Assembly: GCA_023376005.1 (NCBI GenBank)
Contig: CM042157.1
Coordinates: 51,730,057 to 51,794,056 of the forward strand
Direction: 5' to 3'
Length of the DNA stretch: 64,000 nt
Source: Doryteuthis pealeii
Taxonomy: Eukaryota > Mollusca > Cephalopoda > Myopsida > Loliginidae
Below are positions 24,314 to 37,608 of the stretch, piece after piece (the first letter of the stretch is position 1; each line of letters begins with the position of its first letter). A program made the translations under genes and the position numbers. The notes under the pieces are model-generated. The model was not told where the DNA came from, made no database searches, and was given only the letters and a program-made list of their open reading frames with translations.

Positions 24314-24524
24314 GGATTATTTCCTGTAACTTCAACCTAAAAAAAGGGAAACCACTCTGAATGAATTTTATCTGTTAATTAATTTACCATTATTTCCCAT
24401 TAAAGAAAGTAAAAAAGAGACGGTTAGCGGTAGTTTAATGGAAAATAATAGGCTAGAATCTGAGAGATAAAATAATTCAGATGCGACTTGGTTTTTTTTA
24501 GGTTGAGTTTATAGGAAATAACCC
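24314..24524. mobile_element. Foldback element in the P2 core, left
   Basis: The inverted ends are GGATTATTTCCTGTAACTTC...CCTAAAAAAAG and TTTTTTTAGGTTGAG...AGGAAATAACCCC. The inside has CCATTA and GTTAGCGGTAGTTTAATGG, resembling the interior of family F. The mirror element is at 24955-25165. Confidence 0.6.
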
Positions 24525-24954
24525 CATGTTTGAGTCTATCTTTCAAAGAATATATCCTCTCCTCACCATGGTAGTGCATCTTAGGCGTCTTGCTGTCATA
24601 TCAATATTCACAGGTATATCCAGTTGTTTACATTCAATAAACAGCTTTTCAACCAGGGTTTCTTCACCCGGTTAAAGCATTGACCTTATAACCATGCTCA
24701 ACCCTTTTGATAGGTGAGTGAAGATTGTCAAACTAACAAAGGTTTGACCTACAGGTCAGGTCAGCCTTAGTGACCTCTGAGGTTAATAAGTCAATGCTTG
24801 TCAAAAGGTGAAGAAAACCTGGTTGAAAGATGTTTATTGATGTAAACAATGGATATACCCTGTGCAAAGTGAAAGAGGTACGCAAGACACTGCATAATGC
24901 ACTACAGGGTGAGAGGAGGATACTATTTTGACAGGAAGATTAGAACTCACCCTG

Positions 24955-25165
24955 GGTTATTCCTATAACTCCAACCTTAAAAAAAAAAGCTCTGAATTAA
25001 TTTTATTCTAATTAATCTACCTAATTATTTTCCATTAAACTACCCCTAACCCCGTCTTCTTTTTACTTTTCTTTAATGGGAAAATAATGGGTAAATTAAT
25101 TAACAGATAAAATTCATTCAGAGTGGTTTCCCTTTTTTTAGGTTGAAGTTACAGGAAATAATCCT
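24955..25165. mobile_element. Foldback element in the P2 core, right
   Basis: This is the mirror of 24314-24524. The ends GGGTTATTCCTATAACTCC and GTTACAGGAAATAATCC face each other around CATTAAACTACCCCTAACCCCG. One end is closer to consensus than the corresponding end on the left, as expected if each copy carries independent errors. Confidence 0.6.
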
Positions 25166-26293
25166 CAATTGTCTCTAGAGAAGTTGGACACAAAGTCGTG
25201 CCAGTGATGCCAATTAATTCTGCGCCAGTGGAATCTGTAGGTGAAGAAGTGGCTCAAAGAACAGTCAACAGAATTTTATGGGGTAGGGATACATGCTCTC
25301 ATGTTGAAGGTGGAACATTGCTATTGAGAGAAACAGTGTGACAAATTGTGGAGAAGTAGGGATGTGATTCACAGAGGACCAGCTTCATTTTGATGTATGA
25401 TACATGTTCCTGTGTTGAGATATAACGCTGTCCTAAACAAATAGCATAACTTTTTGACCCACCCTCATTTTGTTGCTGTGATCAAAAGTATTTACGTAAT
25501 ATGCCGGAACTGGGTGTGTAGCGAGGAATGCTGCTGGCATGCTGTGACAAATTGAAGGTTAAGCAGAAGGGAAGAGATGCCTTCTTAATGAGATTGCAAT
25601 GCATTGTGTTTAAGTGGAGGATAAAAACAGACCACGTTATCCAAAGAGGGAGACAGGTCATTCAGTGACAGGCTTCAGTGAGTGAAGAAGGGAAGAGAAA
25701 GGGGTTGCAGGAGGGAAAGGAACGCAGGAGGAGGAGAGAGAAAGCAGGAATACAACACTTTAGACAACAAGGAAACTGTTTGTGACAATTTTCTAAACAA
25801 ATTGGTGACCAGCAGAGATCAAGTTTTCTTGTTCAAGAAAAAAGGACCTGGGAATGACATTGCCGTTATTGAATTCAAATGGAGAGAGAATGAAGGGTCA
25901 AAAGCAAGAACCTATCTCCACTGATGAGCTTCTTATGGTTACTGACCAGTGTGGCTAGATAAATTATTTATTTCTTAGTCAATTTCACGACAATCTGGGA
26001 TCTGTTAAAATGACCAGCGTGATTTGCTTTTGCGCAGCTGCTACAGTGTTTGTAGAGATAAGTTTTTTTGAAATTCCATAATTTAAGTACTTAATAAGGG
26101 CGGGGTTATTTATAGTGTAATTGTAGTGCTAAATTGGACCCTGACTTAACTGTCCATCAGATTAGTTAATCTTCAAATTATTTATTTTGATGTTATCATT
26201 AGAGACCTAGCATATACATTTGCCTTGCTAAAAACCAGTTACAACTTTTTTCTTCTTTTTCTTTTCATTTTCTTTTTCTTACTTTTTTCTTTT

Positions 26294-27055
26294 TTACTAC
26301 ACTACCTATCTTGAGTCTTTAAAGAGGAACATAAAATTTCGCCTCTTTTCGTATGCTTACGTAACACTTTATATTTGAAGAATCTTAAAACTAGTTCACT
26401 ATGATTTTTTAACATGAATTGATCTGCAAACTTGATAATTTTTACTTTGTTTATTGAAAAACTGAAAAAACAAAACTAATGCGAAATCCAATGGACTCTA
26501 CCGTACATTTTCAAGATAACAACTCAAAGATTATTATTAGTTTATGGTAAATTATTTATTACTCTGCTTATCTTGCTTTAATTATTCTGTTGTTTAAAGG
26601 GTTTTACTATGAAAGCAGCAAACACAACACTTCATTTAACTTAAAAATTATCGTTTATTGTTTAAATCCAAAAACAGATTTTATTTCCTAATTTTTCTTT
26701 TCTTGTTATCTCATCTCTGGTTTCTTGCATTATCTAACTTTACATTTAGTTCGGTTGATCATTGATACTTGTTTGGTGGGAGAACTTTTTAGGCCTGTAT
26801 AAATCCACTGACTTAAGATTATTTTCCCACTAAAAATTCACGTCAGTTATGTTTTAGTATCATTTTAATTTCAAATTTAACTCCTTAGCTATTTATCATA
26901 GAAAGACTATATTTATTTTACAAATATAAGATTTCTTAGGTTCTTGTCAATTACTTGATTGTACAGTGTATGAGTAGTTATTTTCAGCTTGAGTGTAGAA
27001 AAAAGGCGACTTACTCCATCATTCCCCTTAAGTTTCATGACATCTCTTCTAGAAA

Positions 27056-27092
<37 letters not shown>

Positions 27093-27735
27093 AGGCTGAT
27101 CAATGTCTTTTTATTCAATAAGATATTCTTTCGTTTTGGTTTTCTTGTTTCATTTTCTCGTCGTAAATCCTTTACGAATCTCTCCACTGCTACAGAACAC
27201 AATTTCGTTTTGGTCTCGTCTTATTTTTTTTTGAGGACCAAAATTTAGAATATTGAGTGGAGTAGCTTTTTAGCTTTCTTTAAAAAGAACTAAATGATCG
27301 GAAGGAAATAATTTTAACGATCAAAACTTTAGATTGAATGCTGTTTTGATGAAGTCGATGACGCAACATGAGGAAAGGCGAAAAGCTAAAAAGATTTTTT
27401 AAAGTCTATGACGACGACGATGTTGATGTCCACATTTTTTAAAATTATTATTCATCAGCTGTTTCTTTTTTACTCTCATTATTTTAACTCTCCATCTTTA
27501 TTCGCTCCTCATAGCCGACGAATGAATTATATTAAAAACAAAACAAAGCTTAACGCTTTAACCAGATCATGTTGTATCAGTAGTCTCTCTAGTCTCAATC
27601 ATCATATTTGTCTCTCAACTCCAAGCACATGTGATCGTGTGTCAGTAAAAAACGAAAGATCTGACTTGTCTATTTGATTTCTTTCTGGTGATGCACTTCT
27701 TCCTCGACGCTTTTGTTAAATTTCGAAACGTATTT
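26294..27735 (+). repeat. Segment X, copy in the P2 right arm (noisy)
   Basis: This is the forward copy of 5474-6942 with many one-base deletions, e.g. GACGCAACATGAGGAAAGGCG where copy 1 has GACGGCAACATGAGGAAAAGGCG. It continues beyond the P1 turn point into (TG)n at 27790-27807 and unique sequence. Confidence 0.9.
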
Positions 27736-28082
27736 ATTTTAGTCACATTAACGTATACCTACTACTGTAACTGCTTTTCATATATTGTGGTGTGTGTGTG
27801 TGTGTGTTAATTAATTCTCCTTCACAATCTTTTTATTTATACAGCTTCGACACTCACTATAGAAATACCACTTTTTCGGTTTATTTTGATAGTATACATT
27901 CATTTATGCACTGGTTGCTTGAAATGGTTTTTGCTTATCGAACTTAATTTTCAAGCGTTAGAAGCACTGGTGGTAATAAATAGTGTATGTGTCTCTTGTC
28001 ATATATTCTCTGATAAAAGAAGAGACAATGCAGAACAACATTATTTGTCTTCCAACATGTTCACGTTGTTATTATTATTGTT

Positions 28083-28089
<7 letters not shown>

Positions 28090-28124
<35 letters not shown>
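28090..28124. repeat. (AG)n microsatellite
   Basis: About 35 bp of AG repeats, the mirror of the (TC)n at 21340-21384. The lengths differ, as expected for slippage or read error. Confidence 0.95.
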
Positions 28125-28127
<3 letters not shown>

Positions 28128-28589
28128 CTGTTGTACTAAGCAATACACATGGGTTACTTTATTTTTCTTTTAGCAAATCTGTAAAAGTAACCTGACGTTT
28201 TATTATTAGTAATATTTTTTTATTCATTTATTTTTAAGGAATGTGTGCAGCTGATACATATATACAATAACGTTGCAGTGATGACATGGATAGGCTTACT
28301 AGCCCAGAAAAACACGGACACCATTCGTTTGTAAATGTATAACATTAATAAAAAGGAATTTCTGGACAATTTACAAGGAATAAAGGTAAGAGAGAAGGAG
28401 TATATTAAATCATTGAGAGAGAGAGAGAGAGAGAATTGGGGTTTGTAAGAAGTGAGGGAGATGAAAAATGATAGATGAGGAAGATTACCTATTAGCAACA
28501 TCTCTTTTCTTTGTGGTACAAATCAAACACACACAAAATCTAGGGACTTGCAGAAAAAATCGATACTACGAGTTTAAAAGCGAATTAAG

Positions 28590-29898
28590 TAGGGACTGGC
28601 AAACAGAGCCTCAAAGTCATTTTTGACCAAATGACTTTAGCCCCCTACAGAAATAATTTACCAAAAATTAGGGAATTATCGGATTTTAATGAAATTTTCA
28701 GTGTTATTTATCGTAGAACGATCTTTATAATGCATTATTTTTTTTATTTCAAAACTTTCTAATTTTTTTCAGGTCACTTAATTTGACCCCCCCCCCCCTT
28801 TATGCTGGGGGCGTAAATTGTTTCGAGTTGGTCCTTACCTGATACTAATTACAGTAGAGATGGCAAATTTGTCATCTGCTAGGAATTTTAAAAGCGAATT
28901 AGAAATAATTAAATCTATTATTTAAGGTCAAACTTTGTCTAAATCGATAAGTAGTAACATAATAACCATAATTAAAAAAGAAAAATATCATTACATATGC
29001 AGTTTATTTTTAATAGATTTAAAAGTATTTGTTTTGGTCAATTTCGACGATATCAGCCGTCAGCTCGTTTTCGATGTTTTTAAGTGCTTGTTTACAATTT
29101 TACTGTAACATTCGCTTTTGCAAAAAAAATTACCAAAAATCAGGTAATTATCCAATTTTAATGAATTTTCAGTATTGATTTAACAATTAATTAATTTTAT
29201 AATGCATCAGTTATTTTATTTCAAAACTTTAATTTAGTATTTTTGCTATGAAAAATTAATATATAAAAATTCATTTAAAATATGAAAAGGCTGATGTTAA
29301 GTTTAAAATGTTATATTTTTAGATTCTAAAAATTAATATCTACTTAATGCAAAACTTATTTTAGGCGCAAAATAATATTTGTTGAAGAAAAACTCGATTG
29401 AAAATGTACCCCCTTTTAAGCAGAAAAAACATCGATGTATAATTTTTTCTTTATAAAATGATAGCCAATTAAATAATTATCGAAACGAGTAAAAAAAAAA
29501 TCTCCAAAAATTATTATTTATTATTTTTTAAAATTTAATTTTTCGATTTTCGGTACTTATTTTCTCATAGAAGCGCAACCGTAAAAATTTTTTTTTTGTT
29601 TCTATTCATAACTTTGGTCTTTTATCTCTTATTTATACTGTAATTAGTATAACATAGACCAACTCAAAACAATTTACGCCCCAAGCATAAGGGGGGGGGG
29701 GTCAAAATTAAGTGACCTGAAAAAAATTACAAAGTTTTGAATAAAATAGATAATGCATTATAAAGATCATTCATTGATACATAAGCACTGAAAATTTCAT
29801 TAAAATCCGATAATTTCCTGATTTTTGGTAAATTATTTTCTGTAGGGGGCTAAAGTCATTTTGTCAAAACGCATTTTAGGCTCCGTTTGCCAGTCCTA
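28590..29898. mobile_element. DNA-transposon-like element with long inverted ends (P2 right arm)
   Basis: Mirror of 19535-20860, with the same TAGGGACTGGCAAAC and GTTTGCCAGTCCTA ends. The differences are mainly in homopolymer length (runs of G, C and A). Confidence 0.7.
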
Positions 29899-30264
29899 CA
29901 AAATGACATTCGTTACGATTTCCAACAATATTATGAATGAATGAATGACACAACTAAAATGACAACTGGTATAACTATCCTAGTTTCTTTTAATTGCTAA
30001 ACAAAATAATACCACTATTTGAGGAATTTTCAGGTGAACACAACTGTCTTCTAGACTTCTCAATTCAAGTACCCTCTAACAGTTGATGCTTGTACTAACA
30101 GTAAAACTAACTGAAGAATACACTAAATTGTGTTTCATAAGTATTGAATTTTTTTTAAAGTTAGTGGCTTTTTTGTATTATTTCTTAATTTGATTTTAAA
30201 AAAAATATTTGCATTTTTGGTTTTCATGAATCTTATATGGTTTATTTTTATTTAATAAAAATTC

Positions 30265-30342
30265 ATAGGCAAAGAAAAAGTTAAATCTATTTTGATAGCT
30301 CATAAGCTATCAAAATAGAATTTAATTTTATCTTTTGCCTAT
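30265..30342. repeat. 78-bp palindrome (P2 right arm)
   Basis: Mirror of 19082-19161. ATAGGCAAA...AGCT faces AGCTATC...TTTGCCTAT. Confidence 0.9.
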
Positions 30343-31524
30343 AAATTATTTAAAATAATTATTTAAAATAATACTTATAAAGTGCATGCATAATAATAAT
30401 TTAAAATAATTATTATCAAATAATACTTATAAAGTGCGTGCATGCACACCACACCAAAGTAAAAAAATCAGATATTAAGGATTTACATCTGGCCAAATGT
30501 TAGATTGTCTGATTTACATCATGTTGAAAAAATGGTTCTACCATCATCTATTGTAAAATATCCCCAATATGTAACCCTATGTATATTGAAATATACTCAC
30601 TCTTAATACTGAGACATTAGAATTATTTGTAAAATCATCTTAGGATGGAAATGCACAAAGCATTACATTTTGCTAAAACAGAATATCTAGATGTTTGACT
30701 AAAGCTAATTCATTGACAAACACAGACAAAAATTGGTTCACTTAATAATTGGTGGAAACTATCTATTACTCGTTTTGAAATATCTCAATCTTTAAAAGCC
30801 AAAAAATAGTTGATCTGAAATATAATTTGATGGTCTTCTATAGTAGATTTAATCTGATATTATTTTAGGATTTGATATGATTTTTTTTTCAGTGTTAATT
30901 CAATAATATTTATTGATATCATAACGAAACTCACTTCCATTTATGAAATATGGTAGTAACAACATGAAAAATTAATGCTAATGAATTTTGTAGAGAACTA
31001 TGTAGCCAAACTGCAAATAAAATCTGCAAAATTATTTTCAATTTATTTTTCTATTTTTAATCCTCTTGCATTTTATGTACTTATCAGATATTTGGATTTT
31101 ATTTCATATAGTTGTAACTTGTAACTTCCAGATCTAATTCATTCATTAATTATCTTGACAAAAATGTAGTTAAAACAGACTAACATTCTACCAATTATGG
31201 ACGTGCCATTTAGTATAATTGTTATTGCATAGAAAATATAATACAGAATTCAGTTGAAATTCAGTCTGAGGCTGAATAATGTGTTTACTTTGCACTGATG
31301 TTTTGATGAAATCCATGACTCCACATCTCCTTGCACTGTTGTATTGCTAGATTTCTTGGCAAAGGTTTCATCACTGGTATTCCACAGTGGTTTGTGAAGA
31401 AAGTGGATTCTTCTTTGAAAGCATATCAACCAGTACTATTTGTGCAACATACAGAGGAGATTGATAATGCCAAGTAGCTCTCTTTGACCCAATACAACAA
31501 AATATCCAGTGACAAAAATCACTA

Positions 31525-33421
31525 TGATAAATATATATGGTGCTAGTGTATCTCCCTGCAGGACCCCAGCGGTGATGTCAAAGAAATCTGTGTCGCCATC
31601 AGGTGAGCGTACCATTGCTTTAGTGTCTTTGTAGAGCATCATTATGGCAGCAACAATTTCTTTGGGGAGACCATATACTAGTAGTATTTGTTCCATTTTG
31701 CCTCTGTGTATGGAATCAAATGCTTTAGAGAAATCTACGAATAGTAGTGTTGCCTCTAGATTTTTTGCTCGAACCCCTTCTGATTCGTCGTATAGTCAGT
31801 ATTTGAGAGGTTGTTGATCTATTTCTGTGGAATCCGTTTTGGTTTTTCCTAAGGATTTTCTCTATTTTGGGTCGGATGCGATTAAGAAGAAGCTTAGCTG
31901 CAATAGCAGTAAGAGTTATGCCTCTGTAGTTTTTAGCAATTCCTAGGTCTCCCTTTTTTGGGAATGGGAGGATGCATCCTTTCGTCCATTTATCTATTCT
32001 ATTTTATCTATATACAGCATTGCATAGTCTAAGCAGTATGTCGTTAAACTTTCCCATCTTCCATACCTCTGGGGGTATTTCGTCGAGACCTGCTGCTTTT
32101 CTATTTTTTAGTTTCTTTAATACTTCGTTGAGTTCTTCTGTTGTAAAATCCCCTAGTTTTATGTCTAGTTGTCCATCTATGATATTTTGGGTATTATTTT
32201 CCATGATTTTAGGTGGGTTCCCCAGAAGTTTCTGGAAGTGATCTTTCCATTTCTGCAGTCTATCTTTCTGGCTGGTTGCCTTTAGCTTTGATCTAGAGGT
32301 ACTTTTCCTATCACTAATTTCGTTTACTATTTGCCATGCTAATTGTGACTGTCATCCACTGATTGTCTGATGTTATTTATTTGTGTTTGTATATATTCTG
32401 TTTGTTCTTGTTTTGTATGTTTTGGTTAGTTCTATCTGGGCTTTCCTAATGTTGTGTAAATTTGTGTTAGTTGGGTTTGTTTTATTACGTTGGGCCTGCT
32501 TTTTTATATTATTTCTTCTTTCTCTAACTTCTTCTGTTTCCCAGGGAACATGGTGCTTAGCTCTTAGTTTGGTTGGTACACACTCTGCTGCTGCTTCTAA
32601 GTGAGCACTAACAAAGTTCTCGGATTCCTTGTTTGGTGAGAGGCTTTCAGATGTCTCCTGGAAGATATCAAATTTATTTCTTACTGCGACAGCGTAGCGA
32701 TTGCATATATCGCTGTTGGCAAGTGTCGACCATTCGTATCGTACAGATCTACTAGTTTGCTTTTTATTTCTATGCAAGCTTAGTCGTAATTTTGCAGTGA
32801 CTATTCTGTGGTTGGAGGATACTCCTTCAAAGGAGGAGTATGCCTTGCAGTTCATTGCACTATTTATCCATTTCTTGTTTATTTGGATGTAGTCAAGTTG
32901 TGCTTTTGTGTTATTTGGGTGTGTGTATGTCCATAGTTTGCCCTTCCGTTTTTGGAATTTGGTGTTTAAGCAAACGAGTTTGTTTGCAAGGGAGAACTCA
33001 GCTAGGAGATCGCCGTTTCTGGTTGAGGTGTTGTGTAAGCTAAATCTATTGTTTTCGGTTTTTCCTATCTGTGCATTCATGTCTCCCCCAATGATCAGTA
33101 CATTATGTTTGGGGGGGGGTGTCTGCATAGCGAGGATAACCCATTGTAAAATGTTTCTATATCTGTTTCATCACTGACATTTGTGGGGCTGTAACACGAT
33201 ACTACAGTCATGTACGGGTTGCCATTAAACGTTGCACTCATGATTCTGGGTTGGATTTTTTTCTATGCTATTAAGTGATTTTAGGGCTTGAGGACATGGT
33301 TAAATCTGTGTTCTTGCACACATATGATATCTATATTTTTTTCGGCTGCGGACGCTGTAAGTTCAGGGAGTTGGCCTATCGTTTTTAGTGTTCTAATGTT
33401 AAATGTTGCTATCTTCAGTGT
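31525..33421 (-). pseudogene. RTE-like LINE: AP endonuclease and RT, truncated (P2 right arm)
   Basis: Mirror of 15984-17880. The 251-codon endonuclease/linker frame (32373-33128) differs from the left copy at two residues (NIKKQAQ for NIKKAAQ, and YKTRTN for YKQRTN). RT pieces are at 32004-32204 and 31525-31696 with identical motifs, and the frame breaks and the loss of YADD fall at the same points. Shared breaks show that the two copies descend from one already dead element. Confidence 0.88.
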
Positions 33422-33561
33422 TGACCCTTAAAACACCTAAAATATTATTTTCGACCAACATTTACTGTAATCATTAAAATGATTTAAAATTGGAAATTTT
33501 AGTAAAAAAATCTATATTTATTATATCTAAGAAAAGTTTAAATGAATTTTCATCTTTGTGT

Positions 33562-36137
33562 AGCATTACAAGCATTTAGCTGAAAAACGCTGACATTTTC
33601 AAATTTGCGACCTTAATCAGTTCAATTTGCAATTTCTTGAGTATTTCTTAACCAATCTTAAAAAGATTTATGTGGTTGGAAAGAGAATAGAGTAATCTTT
33701 CTAAATATAGTAAATTTTATCGGTTTTCATCAATTGAATTATTTTTTACAGTGAGTTAAAACCGTATTTTTGGTCGAACAGCTGAAAACAAAAATATGAC
33801 CGTTTTTTTATTTATTTATTTTTTTTTTTTTTAGGATAATTCTTTGACGCGGTTTTGTTTTTCAAAATCAAAGTGGCTAATCTTTATCAATATTCTTGAA
33901 ATTTTGCACTCAAATAGAAGACACCTGGAAGTACAAACGGGTTTTTTTTTTGTTTCTAGGATCTGTGGAAATGAAAATATGAGAGGGCAAAGTTGAAGGT
34001 TATTTTTTTTTTAAATATGAAAGACGCAAAAAAGACGCACTTTGTCTGTAATTTTAGAGACTTTCAAAATTATTTTCCTATAAAATTTGTGAAATTCAAA
34101 GATTGCTAAGTGCTTAGGGATTTGATCCGAAAGTTTTGATTTTGAAGAAAAACCTCGAATTTATGTGACTTTAGATTGTAAAAACTGACGTCACAAATTG
34201 GACCTTATTGATTTAAAATCACAATTTTTCGTATATTTATTGTTCAATCTTAAAAATATTCATATGGTTGAAAATAAAATAAAACAATCTCTCTAAATAT
34301 TTAATTTGTATGTGTTTTTATTAATTGAATATTTTTTTTACAGCGAGTTAAAAACGTATTTTGCTTAAAACAACCGAAAATGCGTGATAGGAATTTTTTT
34401 CCGAGAATACATTTTACACTCTACATTTCTTTGGAAAATCTAAGTGGCTGATCTTTATCAATATTCTTGAAATTTTGCATTCAATTAGAAGAAACCTGGA
34501 AGTACAAAAGGGAGCTTTTTTTTTGTTTCTAGGACCCGTGTAAGTAAAATTACAATAGTGCAAAACTCCAAGATTATTTGTTCAAAATGAGGATGATTAG
34601 CAAAAAAGACGCACTTTGTGTGTAGAATTATAAAGTTTCAGAATTATTTTGATATATGATGTGTAAAATGTAAATATTGCTATCTGCTTCAGGTTTTTAT
34701 TCGAAAATTTGTATTTGGAAGAAAAAAACTCAAATTTATTTGTCCGACATATGCCTGTCTCCTTGGCTAGGCATTGTTTTATGCACACAATAAAGTTTAA
34801 ATTCATCGCTTATTTCCCGTCCAATTTTTTAAATATTTATACCATTGAAAATAAAATAAGAATCTTTCTAAATATTTAACTTTTATGTGTTTATAATAAT
34901 TGAATTATTTTTTACGTCCGTTTCAATTTTGGAAAAAAAAAAACTTGAAATTACAAGAAATATAAACCAAAGCACACACTAACCGGGTTTGTGTGAAAAC
35001 ATGTAAATAGATAATCTATTTCTTTTATGTAATTCAACATAAGCATTTAGAAATGTATTTTTAAATTCAAAGTGATGTTATATATTTAAATTAATATTAT
35101 ATATGTGTATGCATATATTTACGTTTGAAAAATCAACCTGTGCAAAATTCATAAACGTACAATGTACTTTTCAATTGTGCATCGTACATTTCAAAACAAA
35201 CTATGACCTAGGAAAAACAGAACCCGCAAATTTTGTAATAAAACTATTAATTTTAACTAGGGGGGTTTAGGGTTAGTTTAATGGGAAAATAAATAATTTG
35301 GGTTCTGTTTTTTTTCTTCTGTGTCACCCTGTAATATAATGGGATTTTGATGAGAATTTAGCCGTAATATCATGGGATTTTGAGTATGATTTGCAAGTTT
35401 TACCCAATATTTATTTAACATTAATTTTTGGCATGAGACTTTTAAGATTCACACGTAAAAAAATTTGATAATTATCATATTTTATGGAAATTTCCGCAAC
35501 ATCAAAATTACTTTTTTTTTTTTTCTGAACTTTTTTTAGCTATGTTTTAAAGTCAGTAATCCTTAAATTTTTCCTTGTAAATTCCTACCATAAAATAAAC
35601 TGAACCCTCATTTTATGTCTGTGTTATTGCAATAAATGTTTTATTTTTCCTCAAAGTGGTGTTATTTATTTAAATTAATACTATACATGTATATACATGC
35701 AGTATTATAATGAAAATGTTGAATAATTGGGTGTTAAACTTTTAAAAAAGCCAAAATCGCTGCTATCTGTATCTCTTATTCTCTAAATAATGGGTTAAAG
35801 CATAAAGATACATACAATTTGAGTGCATAATCAGAAAGAACATACAATTTTACATAAGAATACCAAATTCTATCAAAATTGCTCCAAAAATAAAGAAACG
35901 GTGAAGAAATCACTGAATTTCTTTTTTTTTAATGGTCCGTGATTTGACATATTTTTGAAACAAAATCATGTCCACATTTGTACCCCCAATTTCGGGGCTT
36001 TAAATTCTCATAACTTTTGAACCACTGGGGATATTTACATAATTCAAACGGTTCTGAACTGCATTTACACAGCTCTATATAACTAATGTGATTAAACAAC
36101 AATAACCTCCAAATAAAAAAAATCAACTGGGAATGTT
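33562..36137 (-). mobile_element. Interspersed repeat R1, copy in the P2 right arm
   Basis: Mirror of 13284-15846, bounded by AGCATTACAAGCATTTAGC and CAACTGGGAATGTT. It includes the nested family F foldback at 35204-35327. Differences from the left copy are small indels and a few base changes. Confidence 0.8.
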
Positions 36138-36274
36138 ACTTTGAGCGAATTATACATACCATATATTAAGGAAATTTACTGATGGTCCATTTAAGTTGAA
36201 TTAATTTTTTCAAATTTTATGGTGTATTTTTATATATTAGCATTGTGCAAGATTTTATAGGTGCAAAATAATAT

Positions 36275-36311
36275 ATTGTTTTTTGCTGAGGTGACCTCAG
36301 CAAAAAACAAT
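36275..36311. repeat. 37-bp palindrome (P2 right arm)
   Basis: Mirror of 13110-13146, with the same 18-bp arms around one central base. Confidence 0.92.
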
Positions 36312-37238
36312 CTCTATGGTCTAGAACTAGACTCCTTCGCTGTTTGGCTGATACAGACAATAGGTCACACAGCCAACTGTACTTTTTTTATTTTTTATTT
36401 TTTACTTATAATATAACTTAGTAGCTACAGCATTAAATTAGTACACGAGTTAGATTTAAGGAAAAATATAATAACTCATTTTTGAACTTGAAGCAGAAAG
36501 GATATCTGATGATAAAAACCTTCCATGAAAATTCTTTTATTTCCTGTTTGTGTATGTATTACCCTAGAATTTATTGGATCAAAATTTTATATTGAAGTTT
36601 GGAAGTTAAAGGACTTTTGATATTTTGAGCACTTTCAATAGCCCTAGATTAAATAGAATTATTGACTTCAGAATGCCTCTCACCTCCTCTTTTTAATTTT
36701 TTAATTTTTAATTTCAATGAAAGCGTATATAGCTGAATGTTTTTCTGTCTCTTTATCTAATTCAAATTTGGCTGGGGTGATTTTTTTTTTTTTTTTGGTT
36801 ACACTGCCATAATAATAGTCAATTATGTTTTAAATTAAATGCAGATAAGATGAAATTGAGCTTGAAGGATTTACTGTAATCTGTTTGATTTGGATAATGT
36901 TGGTTTAACTTGAAGGTGATGTATATCTATATACTTCTAGAATTCTCATTGTTTTTTTTATATATGTAACCTTAATCAAGCTAAAATGGCTGATTCATAG
37001 CAAGATTTTTATTAAAACAATACACTTAAACTAAAACCATTTCCAGTCCAATTTCCAACTGCATGATAATTTTGAGGTTGGCATTAACTGAACATCTACA
37101 AAAAGCAATGTCAATATATACATAAGAAAGGCATGGACTGCTATAGACAGATTATCCATCATATAGAAATCTAATCTCTGATAAGTGAAAAATATTCCAA
37201 GCTGTAGCCATGTGAGTGTTACTGTATGACTCTACCAC

Positions 37239-37608
37239 TTGGACTCTAATGAAATACTTGGAGAAAAAGCTAGATGGGAACTACACAAGGATGCTGCAGG
37301 CTATCTTGAACAAATCATGGAAGCAGCACCACACAAAGGAGCAGCTGTATGGCCACTTGCCTCCTATCACATCAACCATTTGTTAAGACAAACAAGACAT
37401 GCTGGAGAAGCAAGGATGAGTGATGTTCTCCTATGGGCACCTACACATAAGCTCAACAGTGTGGGTTGGGTAGCAAAATCCTACATTGATCAGCTCTGCA
37501 TGGATACTGGATGCTGTGCAGAGACCCTTCAGGAGCTTGGCCAATAGGGACGGGTGGTGAGGAAGAGTCATTGAGATCTGTGCTATTAGCACAACTTGAT
37601 GATGATAA
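37239..37608 (+). pseudogene. LINE C-terminal tail (P2 right arm)
   Basis: The plus-strand frame 37239-37547 contains ASYHINHLLRQTRHA, DVLLWAPTH and YIDQLCMDTGCC, the conserved end of a LINE endonuclease/reverse transcriptase protein. The frame shifts near 37525 relative to the left copy (one base missing in a GACCC run). The last bases, TTGATGATGATAA, are a short (GAT)n tail typical of this kind of LINE 3' end. The copia element begins right after it, so its insertion hit the LINE tail. No upstream RT is present. Confidence 0.6.

Larger units (their letters stand above)
9822..24737 (+). repeat. Palindrome P2, left arm
   Basis: About 14.9 kb is repeated in reverse complement at 24738-39599. 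Paired positions add to about 49405-49421 in the outer part and 49475 at the centre, so the arms differ only by small indels. A 251-codon open frame at 16277-17032 and its mirror at 32373-33128 differ at two residues. The arm ends in the N gap, so its true left end is unseen. Confidence 0.95.
23191..26293. repeat. P2 core: 3.1 kb palindrome with diverged halves
   Basis: The halves 23191-24737 and 24738-26293 are inverted copies that differ by many single-base indels and substitutions, clearly more than the outer arms. Paired landmarks: CTTGAACAAGAAAACTT (23642) with AAGTTTTCTTGTTCAAG (25821), and TTTCAACCAGGG (24647) with CCTGGTTGAAA (24818). The core includes the least AT-rich part of the arm (23700-23870). 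The open frames at 23625-23870 and 25682-25924 are mirror versions that do not agree in frame, so coding is unlikely. Confidence 0.85.
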
